Positions 23,335-34,300 of a stretch of DNA of 60,000 nt are shown in pieces. This DNA comes from Symsagittifera roscoffensis (lineage: Eukaryota; Xenacoelomorpha; Acoela; Convolutidae): contig NC_087070.1 of the NCBI RefSeq assembly GCF_963678635.1, forward strand, positions 4,066,539 through 4,126,538, read 5' to 3'. Made by a program: the position numbers and the translations under genes. The notes beneath the pieces were generated by a model. The model saw nothing but the letters and a program-made list of their open reading frames with translations, made no database searches and was not told the origin of the DNA. Every line of letters begins with the position of its first letter. The stretch's first letter is position 1.

Positions 23335-23400
23335 CTCGAATCTACGACCTTTGCCAACTCAGGTTCAGTTTTTACCTCTAGACCAAAAGTGCCCGAGAAC
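23335..23400 (-). repeat. tRNA-like SINE head, family B
   Basis: On the minus strand: box-A-like TTGGTCTAGAGGTAAAAAC and box-B-like AGATTCGAGCTGA, about 45 bases apart, followed by CCAGGACCTG. Related heads are at 27945-28022 and 31160-31230 (shared CTAGAGGTAAC). It does not fold as a functional tRNA. Confidence 0.6.
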
Positions 23401-23599
23401 CTAAGATACTCGAAGTTGAGATAATTCTGTTCAACAATTTAACCCGAGAAGTAAATTATCCGATTTGATAATGCTTCTAGTCGCAAGCTTAAAACACGGA
23501 TAAAGATGCGCTAACACTAGTTGTAAAACTACAAAAATCAGCTCTATAAAATGGAAAAGAAAAAAGTAAATAAGCCCCGAATTAGTAAAACTTATGATG

Positions 23600-23672
23600 T
23601 GTCAGATTCGAACCTGTGACATCAAGATTTGGCGTCACACGTTCTCTCATCTGCGCCACGGGTCCTTGAAAG
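23600..23672 (-). repeat. tRNA-Trp-like SINE head
   Basis: The minus strand reads CCGTGGCGCAGATGAG (box A), an anticodon-arm-like TGACGCCAAATC with CCA at the anticodon place, and GGTTCGAATC (box B). This resembles tRNA-Trp(CCA), but the stems do not pair well, so it is a tRNA-derived repeat rather than a tRNA gene. Confidence 0.6.
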
Positions 23673-24764
23673 ATTGCGAAAACTAGCCAAAAAGAAAAAG
23701 GTTATGGATCTGCCAATGCTACAGAGTGTAATTATAGCAAAAGTGCCACCAAATGACCACTTTATATTCGAGTTAACTTGGGAAAAAAGTCAAAATGACA
23801 CACAACGCTCGTTAGTGCAAATACCAAAGCTTTTTAGCAAAAATTCTTAGACTTGAATTACCTGCACCAATACAGGAATATAACAGACAATTACATCAAG
23901 AAGTATCGAGCAACGTTGCCTTTGTGAAAAAACACCGTTTTTTTCAAAGCGGGTTGGAGAAGTTGAAATCAATTTTTCTAAAACAATCTCAATATGATCA
24001 ATTCCAATTGGCCATAAATTAATAGAAAAAACACAAGGTAAATAAGCTGACAGAATTAAATGCGACACCCAAAAAACCACAATGCAAAATTTTGCACGTA
24101 TCACCTAGAAAATAATTTTAAAAATCTAAGAAAGGAAAACCATAAGTCGAAGAAAAAACAACTACAAAAATCTGAATTTAGAAAGATATTTCACCTAGAA
24201 GTTATGGGGTTGAAAGATAACCAATTTGAGATAATAAACACGGGGCATTTTTCATGCTATCAACGCGTAAGCGGTGAATTAATCCGGCTCAGGAATCGTT
24301 CCAAATTGAATTGAGGCAAAATTCTTGCTCAAAAGAATACGTTAGTATATGCTAAATACTAACTAAAATATGCTAAATTTTGACCAAAATAGAGTATACC
24401 CTATTGAAGATATCGACTCCCAGAATTCAAATGCGAAAAGATAGTTTACCTTCAATTTTTTTCTGGAGTTTGAAAATGACCAATATTGCCATGCTCTGGA
24501 CTAATTTATGCGCGCTGAGTAGCGTGCCGAGCGAGAGGCGAAAAAATTCTGGTTGCTAAATTTTTTCCGAAGTCCCCCTTTGGTATAATTTTACAACCAT
24601 TTTTGGCTGACCAACCTCAAAATTTTCTAAAGGCGCCAATATAACTAATTTTGAAGGGGAGCGCACGCCGAAAAAATGCAATTTTTTTAATCAAAATTTT
24701 CCAAAAAGTACCCAAAAACGCCTTTTATGGCCTGTTTTTTACATTAAGGGTCCTACACAGAAGC

Positions 24765-25175
24765 GAAATGGCACTTCGCATACACAAGCAAAAAATATGA
24801 CCAATAACGCTACTGGGAAAAACTGAATGAGTAAAACTCTGCGTGTACAAAATTTCTTAAGTGACGCACGCCAATTATGAGTCGACATAATTGCTAGGTG
24901 ACGCAAGCCAATTATGACGCATTAGCAGAATCAGCCAATTTGAAAAAAAAATTTACCAACTAATTTACCAAAATGCCTCAATTTATAGAGCGGACGCATT
25001 TTAACTAGTATACGAAAAAGTTCATTAAAAACATCCGACCCTGCCGACGTTCGAAACCTCTTACTTTGTTGTGGGTCTCCTTCCCTACCTCTACGCTACA
25101 GATCCATGGCACCTTGAAGCTGAAGTGCTATTGGTAATATAATAGTCTGTGTTAATATCCTTAGCATTGGCTGTA
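24765..25175 (-). repeat. tRNA-headed SINE family A, copy 2
   Basis: Second copy of the element at 17578-18175, without the MITE. The minus-strand head at about 25041-25107 has TAGCGTAGAGGTAGGG and GGTTTCGAACG. The left end carries the tail hairpin GCGAAGT-GCC-ATTTCGC, then TTCTGTGT. Confidence 0.75.
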
Positions 25176-25204
25176 CCCCCCCCCCCCCCGCTCCCCCCCC
25201 CCCC
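25176..25204. repeat. Interrupted poly-C tract
   Basis: Two C runs separated by GCT, at the 5' side of SINE A copy 2. Confidence 0.9.
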
Positions 25205-25727
25205 AATAAAAATTTTTCCGCCGCCGATTATGATGAGTAACGAGATTTAAGCGTACCGAATTATAACGCACAACAAAATCGCTTCAAAATAATTGAGATT
25301 TGAGGCAGATTAAAAAGTCGCTTTATTTTCCTTATTACTGCAAATATTCACACAATATTCGATATTGTCCAAAATTTATGGTTTTTCAATTTACTAACCA
25401 AAAACAATTCGATTCAGATACATAAGGTGGCATTTGGACCATTCAGGGCTTTGGCCTGATTACAAACGATCTTGTTTGCCTTTCTGCGTAACAAACACGA
25501 TGACAGAGACCAATGCAAAACAACAGCCTGATATTTTTATTTATAAATTCCCTTTTGCCTCATTACACAATCTTTCAATGGCTTTTGGTAATTCTGAACC
25601 TTCCTGGTTGATAAATGAGTTTTCTCCTCTATCCATTTTCTTGCCAATTGTTGAACAATCCAGCATTTACAAGCTGTTGAATTTCATGAAAAAAAATATA
25701 TTATATTTGGTAAAAATTCACAAGTAA
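25205..25727. other. Spacer, no gene supported
   Basis: A 97-codon open frame at 25434-25727 has no recognisable domain and no supporting context. The GGACCATTCAGGGCTTTGGCCTGAT stretch, read here as GGACCATTCAGGG and TTTGGCCTGAT, resembles 975-1000, so it lies in a repeat. Confidence 0.4.
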
Positions 25728-25955
25728 ATATTAATTCCGCTGGGTAACTTAAAATCCATTTTCTAAATTAGAATTTGATCACCTCAATTTTACAGTTTTG
25801 CTGTTCAATAGTGGAATTTGCGTTTCTTTTATTATCAAATAAAAGAAATGAAATGAACTATAAAAGAAATCAATCCAAACAGCGAAAATTGAACGTTTCT
25901 TGTAAAAAGTCAAAACTACTTATATAAGAGTCTTCACTACGTTCATTGACTCTTA
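25728..25955 (+). repeat. R1 repeat, right half
   Basis: Starts at the TTCCGCTGGGTAAC interior word and runs to the full right end: TATATAAGAGTC, CACTACG, TTCATTGACTCTTA. The left half is missing. Confidence 0.7.
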
Positions 25956-26699
25956 TCAGAAAACAATTTTAAAAATCAAGTTCTACTTACAAAAGAAAAT
26001 TATCTCAAAAAAGGCGCTTAAAGAAAATTTAACTGGATTAAAACCAAGTTTTCACGGCTTAAAAAATCTGATCTTCTTGAAATAAACCTGCTCGATCGCT
26101 ATATTTGCTTGAAAATAGACAAAAAATCAAAACTGAAAGCGCTTTAATATGATATGTCACTCGGAACATTCCGATGATTAGTTGTGGCTCCTAATTATGC
26201 GTGGTAAACAAAAAATCAAAACATCCGAAGACAAAGTTCCTCACAAATTTCAGTGGTCGGAATAAAAAAAAAATGGACGTGAACAAATTCTAGGCTAACA
26301 AAAAGAAGCCACATGACCTGAATTAGTAAAGTTTACTTTGTTGATAAAAAAAACTATTAACTTGCCCAATATATTTTGAGCTGTTCTCAAATATTGAAAC
26401 TCAACAAAGAAACTTGAGATTAGGTAGATACAACAGTAGACTGATCTTATAGAACAAACTTCGCTGGTTTACAGACTTGATAAATTGGATGTTTGAGAAG
26501 CTTCGAGCATAATTGAGATTTGTATGCATTTTATTTTTTATTGGCTTCTTGGAATCTACAGAAACATTCAAGGATTTTCACCTTATCTATCTCAACTGTA
26601 CCAGGTACGGAAAAAATACTGAAATGAGGTGTTTTTATGCTTTGGTACTTGATTGCGATAAAATAAATTTCTATGATACAAAAAATACAATAGTATGAT

Positions 26700-27020
26700 T
26701 TATACAGAGGCGAAGCGGAGCTTCGCATCACTTGCGATACAACGCCAGTGCAGCATTGCAAGCTAGTGAATAGAAAATGAAACGGAATAAATTCGGAAAA
26801 TTTTTGTTGGGAAAAGGGAAGATAATTTCAGAAAAACAGAAGAAAAACACAACCACCAGTATTGAATAAGCTTTTAATATTTACCGAGTGGAACCTAAGC
26901 AGACAAGTGGATAGACGCCCATTGATCCGAAAGCAAAAACAATGCCATAAAAATTGCTGTCAAAAAACTTTGAGCAATTAAGTTTTAAAACTGAAAACTT
27001 GCAACAGAAACTACTTGAAA
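26700..27020 (-). repeat. SINE tail with conserved hairpin
   Basis: On the minus strand the tail reads GCGAAGC-TCC-GCTTCGC-CTCTGT, a perfect 7-bp stem with a 3-base loop, ending abruptly at 26703. The stretch up to R1 at 27021 (AGCATTGCAAGCTAG, AACCACCAG, ATTTACCGAG) matches 12175-12392. Confidence 0.7.
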
Positions 27021-27445
27021 CATAGCCAACTGACAGTTGGAAAAGAGTAATGAAGGCAAGGAAACTAAAATTAAAACTGACTTGTTTTTTCAAAAACCTA
27101 CAAGTTACGAATTTCGAAAAAATAGATGGCCTTGAAGCTCTTCGAATTTGTAGAACAAATTATGATAGACACTTAATTTGTTAAATTAACCCAATTTGAG
27201 AAAACTGGATCAATAGGTAAAACATTTATTTCGCTGGGAAGTCTGATAATTAATTTCCATTTTCGAAAATAGAAGTCAATGACGTTTTTCGTGGCTTTCA
27301 CAATTTTGCTGTTCGACAGTGGAGTTTGCCTTCCTTTTAACAATAGAAATAAACTAAAAATTAGCGAAAAATTAAAATTAAGCGTGAAGAAATTTCAAGA
27401 CTTTTTCCTGAAAAAAAAAATAGCAAGAGTCTTACTCAAATATTT
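27021..27445 (+). repeat. R1 repeat, right end lost
   Basis: Begins CATAGCCAACTGACAGTTGG, then AAAAGAGTAATGAAGGC. Interior words (AATAGATGGCC, GAGAAAACTGGATCAATAGG, TTTCGCTGGGAAG, GTGGAGTTTGCC) follow in the usual order, up to TTTTTCCTGAAAA. The TATA box and end are missing. Confidence 0.75.
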
Positions 27446-27559
27446 TTTGCCTTTGAAGCGACACAAAATAAAGTAACTGATGCAATAAAAAAAGGCAGGC
27501 AAACGAAAGTCCGACAATTCAAATTTTTCCGGAACAAAAATCAATTTCATACATACTGA

Positions 27560-27620
27560 TAAAAAGGTCCTGCCGGGACTTAAACCCCATACCTTAGGGT
27601 ACAAAGGCATCTGAGTTACC
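27560..27620 (-). repeat. tRNA-like SINE head, family D
   Basis: The minus strand reads GGTAACTCAGATGCC (box-A-like), TACCCTAAGGTATGG and GGTTTAAGTCCC (box-B-like). It begins exactly where the tail of the next SINE (27619-28022) ends, so the two sit end to end. Confidence 0.55.
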
Positions 27621-28022
27621 AGAGGCGGATCTAGGATTTTTTTGAGGGGGAAGGGCGGCTTTTCAAAAAGAAATCGAAAACTTTATCGACCTTTTTTTAG
27701 GTCGACCAAATTGATTATCCGAGCTCTCCCAAGTCACTATAAAGACCACATTTTGCCGCATGCAAGTTTTTGAAAAAAAAACAGGCCAAAAAGGCGTTTT
27801 TAGGCACTTTTTGGAAAATTTTGACAAGCGCTACGCCCTCAAAATAATATATTTTGGCGCCAAAAGCGCCTTTAGAAAAACTTTAGGGCCAGTCAGCCAA
27901 AAATGGATATCGCAACATAGTACAAAGGGGAGACCCTTTGGGTCGGCAGGGGGTCGAATCCCCGAGAGGAAGAAGCATCCGCCCCCCTAAATCCCCAGGT
28001 GTGCGTTACCTCTAGGCCAAGT
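27619..28022 (-). repeat. tRNA-headed SINE, family E, near full length
   Basis: About 400 bp on the minus strand. The head at 27945-28022 has TTGGCCTAGAGGTAACGC (box A) and GGGGATTCGACCCC (box B). The tail ends CTAGATCCGCCTCTG at 27619. The same tail type is seen alone at about 37245-37290. It is the best-preserved tRNA head in the window, hence probably the youngest, but acceptor-stem pairing is absent, so it is not a tRNA gene. Confidence 0.7.
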
Positions 28023-28386
28023 AGGGAAAGGTCTCAAAGTTAGTTAAGTTCATGAATAAAGCAACTGCACAATTTCTTTCAGCAGTGATGCGTAAGAAAA
28101 CTTGTTTACAGGGAAAAAGTATAGTTCCCGATTGCACGACACTTGCTTGCTCTCGCAAGTGTAATAAAGCCAAAAAGTTTTATACTGCACTGTTTTTCAA
28201 TAAAAAGAATCTAAATAATCTAATTTCAAATATACTTTTGATTAGCTTTATGATTAACTATTTCTCGCCCATTTATAATGACAAGAGAAGTGCAAAGACT
28301 ACGTAATCCTTTGAGTGATAAATTTACAAAGCATGTTATTCGCAAATGCATACAGACACTCTTCACTATACCATTTTTCATTTAAT

Positions 28387-31300
28387 TTAGTTAGCACTCT
28401 TAATCATTTCCACAATCCGCTTTCGCCAATCTTCGTCTTTGTCTAATTTAACAAATCTCTCCTCTGCCGACGGGAAAGAATGAGTCACATTATATTCCAA
28501 ACCCGCCCTGTCTTTGATCACATGTGAGAACTTGTCTGGGTGGGCGGTTGCCAAAACAACAACAGGGTCAATATCTTCAAGCATATTGGCACACTCAGTA
28601 TTCTGGACCAAGTTGAAGTCAAGGGTGTTTTTCTTGTCAGCACCGGTCTCTGCTGGCCCCTGAAAGCAAAATGATTTGCAATAACTTTGTTCAACCTCTA
28701 CAATGACAACGCTTTCGAAATTTTCAATTGAACAAGAAAGTTTTCATACCAATAAAATTAAATTTCGAGCTCGAGTAGTTGTTTCTACAGCAAATTTTGA
28801 AAAACGTTAATGACTACAGAAACTGAGTATCTCAAAAATCCAGTGAATCGCATTTTTCCTTAGTTTAAACTTAACTTGCCCAATTAAATACTAAGAACCA
28901 AACGAACCTGGAGATGCTTTTTCAACGCCACAAACCCAACTGCTGTATGTGGGCAAACGACTAGCCCCTTATTATTAATACTGCTGTCATGATTCCTATC
29001 ACTTGAGTTACTCCGAGTGTTTTGATGCTTTGAGGCGTACTGGTTCTGGTTGAGGTGCTTCATCATGGCAATCGTTTCTTCATCCGAGGCGACCTCACAT
29101 CCACACACTTGTTCACGCAGACTCGCCAAGGCCTACAAAACAAAATTACACAAATGCTATCAAATGTTTTTGTTAGCCTGAAATTGTCTTGGAAACCCTC
29201 GTATCTTCCTTCATATGACATATCAACAGGTCTACATTATAGTGGTCTATCCTTGTAAAACTTGTATTTTTGATTTTCCAAAACACATTCAAAATAAGGT
29301 TTATTTTTTTTAAAAATGACAGTTAATCATCAAAAATATCATAAGGAACTCCGAAAAAAATTTCACAGAGGCGAAACGGAGCTTCGCACCACTAACGATA
29401 CAATCGAGAAAAGAAATAGTAAAAAATCTAAAACATCAAACAGACAGTTTGGAAAAGAGTCCTGGCTCTTTGAATAGTGGTAAGGCGTTCATCACTATGC
29501 GATCTTCAGATCGTGTAATCAATGATAGTGTGTGATTAAGAGCTCTCGCTTGACCTCTAGCTTCAGGTTTATCACAGCCTGACTGATTTCGGCTGAATTA
29601 GTAGTACAAAGTTCTAGACATGAAAAAAATGACTTTGAGTCGCAAAAATAAGAGCATCTTTCAACAAAATAACTCAGTCTGGATTGTGGGCAAGTAAAGA
29701 AACGATTTAGGCTTAGAAAGGCTGGATATCCTTTCATAGATTCTCAGCGAATCGCAGAAAGCACAATTATTATGAACGCGAGGAAAAAAAGAACTTCATT
29801 TTAGTTTTAAAGACTATATATTTTGAAAAAGACTTCATATTTTGAAAAAACTTTAAAGAAAACAATATATGGTCTAAGCTCTTTGAATTTCAAGACTTAT
29901 TTCGGATTAAAACTTTTTGATTAAATTAAATCAACTGGATAAAAAGGTAAATTTAATTAATACGCTAGGAAATCATTTGATTAATTTCCAATTTCGAAAC
30001 TAGAGGTCAAAAAACACGTTTTTTGGTCACCTTTATATGTTTGTTGATCGATAGTGGAGATTGTGTCCTTTTAACAAAGGAAAAGAACTGAACTGAAAAT
30101 AAATCAAAAATCAAACCGCAAAAAAAAATAAGTTTGAGCGTGAACAAATTTTATCTACGTTCATGACTCTTAAAATCGGAATTGCCAAAAAACTAGATGT
30201 ATCAAAATGAATAAAACTATTTTTGAAAAAAAAGGCAAGACAATGAAATGTGAAAATAGCATCTGAAAAAACATGCTAGCGGTAGAAAAAAGCCAAAAGA
30301 ACATGAGCAGAAACCGTTTTAGCCGAAAAGAATTCAAAAAGACATAAAAGCGAAAAAAATCGGGTGCCTCTTCCCCTCAAAATACCCACACACACGCGAT
30401 CAATTTCTTCGGTCAACAGACGACACAATATAAGACCACTAAGCCAATAAAATATAGACCGAAATAATATGTGCATAAGAAAGTTTTTAAGCAAAAAAAA
30501 CATATACGAAATCTTGAATAGATTTCATATACGAAATCTTGAATTACAAACAGCAGCAGTAAATTAAAACACAGCCAACAGACAGTTGGAAAAGAGTCAA
30601 AAAACGCAAGTAAATAAAAAATACTGACTTGCTTTGTGGCAAAATCTTAACTTTCAAATTTCAAAGAAAAAAAAATAGATGCTCTTAAAACTCTTTGAAT
30701 TTTTAAAACAATTTATGATTGGCTCTTTTATGATAAATTAACCGAATGTTGAAAAACTTAATCAAAAAGTTTATCCGCTGGGAAATCTGAAAATTAAAAA
30801 TCACCTACGAAACTAGAAGTCGATCACAATTTTTGTGACCTTTACACTTTTGCTGTTTGATAGGGGAGTTTGCCTTCCTTTTAACTAAGAAAATAAATTG
30901 AGCTTAAAATAAAATCAAAAGTCAAACCACAAAAAAGAAAAATTGAGTCCTGAAAAAAACTCATCACGACCTATATAAAGGTCTGAACTACACTCATGGA
31001 CTCTTAAACACAAAAATCAACTATATTATACATTGCGTACAGCAAAAAAAAACAATTCTACGATGTGGCAACTCAGACAACAAAACACAAGCAGACAAAT
31101 AATGAGCGCTCAATATTTTTGAAACGGAATTTTCCCCGTTTGAAAAGAAATCAACTACTATCAGATTCAAACACAGGACCTTTGCCGTTCCACGCGTATT
31201 CGTTACCTCTAGACAAAGTGTACTTGAGACGCATAAAAAGATTTGAATTCATGATGAACTGAACTTAAATGAACCATTTCTTATTTTGACCATTACGGGA

Positions 31301-34300
31301 AAAACGTCTAGTACCCGCAAGCAACAGTTGCAACCGCAAGTCTAACTAGTAACCGGTTGCAATACACTTTTTATCGCAAGTGTCAAGAAGAAACCCCGCA
31401 GAACGATTCAAGAAGAAACCCCGAGTCAATCCATGTCTACTGGACTTCATCAATTTACACTTACCTTACAAGGCACGTTGATTGGCTCTGCTCTTTTCAG
31501 TTTCTGCAGTGCGTGTTGATCATACAGGCCAGTGTTATCACGAGGAGACAAGAGGAACAGTATTCTGGTGAGAGCGGGACTCCACTGACTGTCCATCGCA
31601 TTCGACACTGTCTGTCTCTGATTTCCACTCTCAACCACAATCACACCTAATTAAAACTACTACGATGACTCACGAATCTCTACGTATCTCCTTATTTGGT
31701 TACTCTGTTACTCATTTAGGCTCTTTTCAGTCCCACCTTTGATTTTTCTGAAAATCATTATATGAAAGTCTATTTAAAATTACTTTTCTAGTTATGAACT
31801 GCATTAAAACGTGTCAGCGCGAACAGGTGAACAAATTTTTAAACATTTCTACCATCAAATTTGTGAACAATTTTTGACCAGCTTTGTTTTGTAATTTTAC
31901 GAGGGGGTGGGAAATTGAAAGAGCCCTCGTTTATTTTATGAACAAGTTATCTAAGCTAAACCAATTTTGGTATTAATTTACCGCTTTCTCATGATAATCA
32001 TGTGATCGATAATTCATGTCATGAATACCCCACTTCAACGCCATTATTAAGAAAAAAACACAGCTGCTGTGAACACTACGCACTTTCTTCACAAGTTCCT
32101 ACGACCATTTAAATTAGCACCATTCATCAAAGTAGACAACCCTCGTATAATCTTACCAAAAATGTTGTGGTTGCTTGGAGTTGTGAAGGGGTCCAATTAG
32201 TGGATGGGAAGGGAGTTCGCCTATCCCACCCCCTTTAAACCCTAGCAGTGGACTGAAATAACGTTTGTTTTTACCTGTATGGTAAATAGTGCGGAAGAAT
32301 GCGTTAGAGTTATTGGCAACCACGATGTCCAATGGCAGCCCCATTCTAACTGCAAATAGAGCACTGCAAACATTCCCACATGCACCTAAACACATGGACA
32401 ATACATTCAAACACATCATTGTTAAAGGCTAAATTCGAATCATAATAAACATCATGCTCCAAAACTTTTGGGTTATCAAACAGCAATTCCTAAGCTGGCA
32501 AGGGACTTGATATTGAAGTTTTCCAAAATTTATTCAAATAACATCCGACTTCGATATCTACCGCACAGTAACCTGAAAAAATGAGTCGTGGGTAAACCTT
32601 TGGTTTTTCATAATCGACTATACAATTTACCGCCCATATCAGTTTAGAGGGAGAAAAAAAACAAAATCAATTTAGGGGGAGAAAAAACAACATCTATTAA
32701 GGGGAGAAAAAAACGAAATCAATTTAGGAAGAGAGTTTTTCGTAAATTATATTTGAAAATAGCCTAAATTGATTAAATTAATTAATGGCAAGCGTAACAA
32801 TGATAATAGAAAAAAAATTAAAAAGTTGTCTTAGGTGATTAACAGTTATGCAAATGCGATCTCTTAAAAAAAATAAGTCAACCTATTAAATTTGGGCGTT
32901 TTTCAAATTTCTAACTTTATAGCAAAATACTTTCAAATTAAATAGATGGATAGCGGGAAAATTCTATGGCAGGTCACTTAGAGAATGTACGGTTGATCCA
33001 ATTTTAATCCTCAAACCCACCTGTGATTTTTGGAATGTTCTTCTTTTCTTTACGTATACCAAATATAACAAGGATATCCGGTTGCTGTGCGAATAACACA
33101 AAATGTTCCAATGTTACTACTAAACTGATTTCAGAAAAAAAAGCAATCATAAAATTTAAATATAAATTTTCTGTTTTTGTTCCGACCAGCGAATAGAAAA
33201 ATTTCAACGACGATGCTTAAAATGGTGTTACAAAAAACATGAATTGAATGATGAGGATTATGTTTTTTACTTGAATAAAAGCAAACTTTTGCGAATTTCA
33301 CTGACGTTATTTAAACACGATTTATTTTTGCTGAATAACATTCTTAATAACGAGTTGCCGATAAATTTTCTTGATTTTTGGGCCGACAAGGGCCCTGATT
33401 CAAATCGAACGGGAAACAAGGCGTTTTTGATTACCGTGTAGCAGAAATGTCAAACACCCTCGCGAGATCGAACAATTTGCCTGGCTATGATCCTTTTCAA
33501 GAACCTGTAATCTTTAAGAATTTGAACCTGTTATTATTTGACAAACTACAAACATTTAAATACTCGATTAATCCAAAGTCATGGTTTTTAAGTTTATTTA
33601 ACTAACTTTGTTATCAATGACTATGAGCAACTAGCTCCCTCCTTGAGGGTTTAATTCAATCTTATTATGATTGAAAATGGGGAGGAACTTTGTATTCGGG
33701 TGTTTTAGTTTATTTCTTTTTTTGTTTTCCAAGCAAAATCAGGTACAACAATCAATTATCGGAAAGGGTTGCGTGATATACCATATTGAGGCCATTTCAG
33801 TCGTGATTAATTCCACACTAAAAATTCCCGAACAATTTTTCTGTCGAAAAAAAAACCGGTTTGAAACTTATGAGTTTTCGTCCTATTTCGAGCAAATAAA
33901 ACGAGCGGTCAGGCATACAACAGCTTAATTAGGCAAAATTTAAGTCCTAAAAACTTAACTTCAAGCAGTAAAATTACTTTTTGGAGTTTTGTAGCTCCAT
34001 TCTGCGAACCAACAACTTCAAAAAATTTGAAAATTTTCAGCAAAAAAATGAAAAAATATTTTTTTTTGTTGTTCTAGTCAATTTTTACAAAAAGTTTGTG
34101 TCAATTATGCCTAAATTATAGTTTTACATCAGACTTTTTTATCCGCCCATGCAGCAAATAACTTCACTAACTTGTAAAAAAAACTTTTCTTGTAGATTTT
34201 AAAGACTATGGTCGGAACATTCTGTGCTACTTGCAGAGTAATTAGCTGTCCTTGTTTTTTTGGTGTCCACACAAAATCAGGTGCCACAAAAAATTATCGG

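Larger units (their letters stand above)
22998..24320. other. Spacer with two tRNA-like SINE heads
   Basis: The region upstream of ATP5F1D holds no supported gene. Minus-strand tRNA-like segments lie at about 23335-23400 and 23600-23672. Diverged sequence at 24240-24310 matches 696-773. Confidence 0.5.

Noticed and set aside
33671-33928. 85-codon frame with a signal-peptide-like start
   Set aside because: It lies within an R3 repeat, and the neighbouring R3 unit does not keep the frame.
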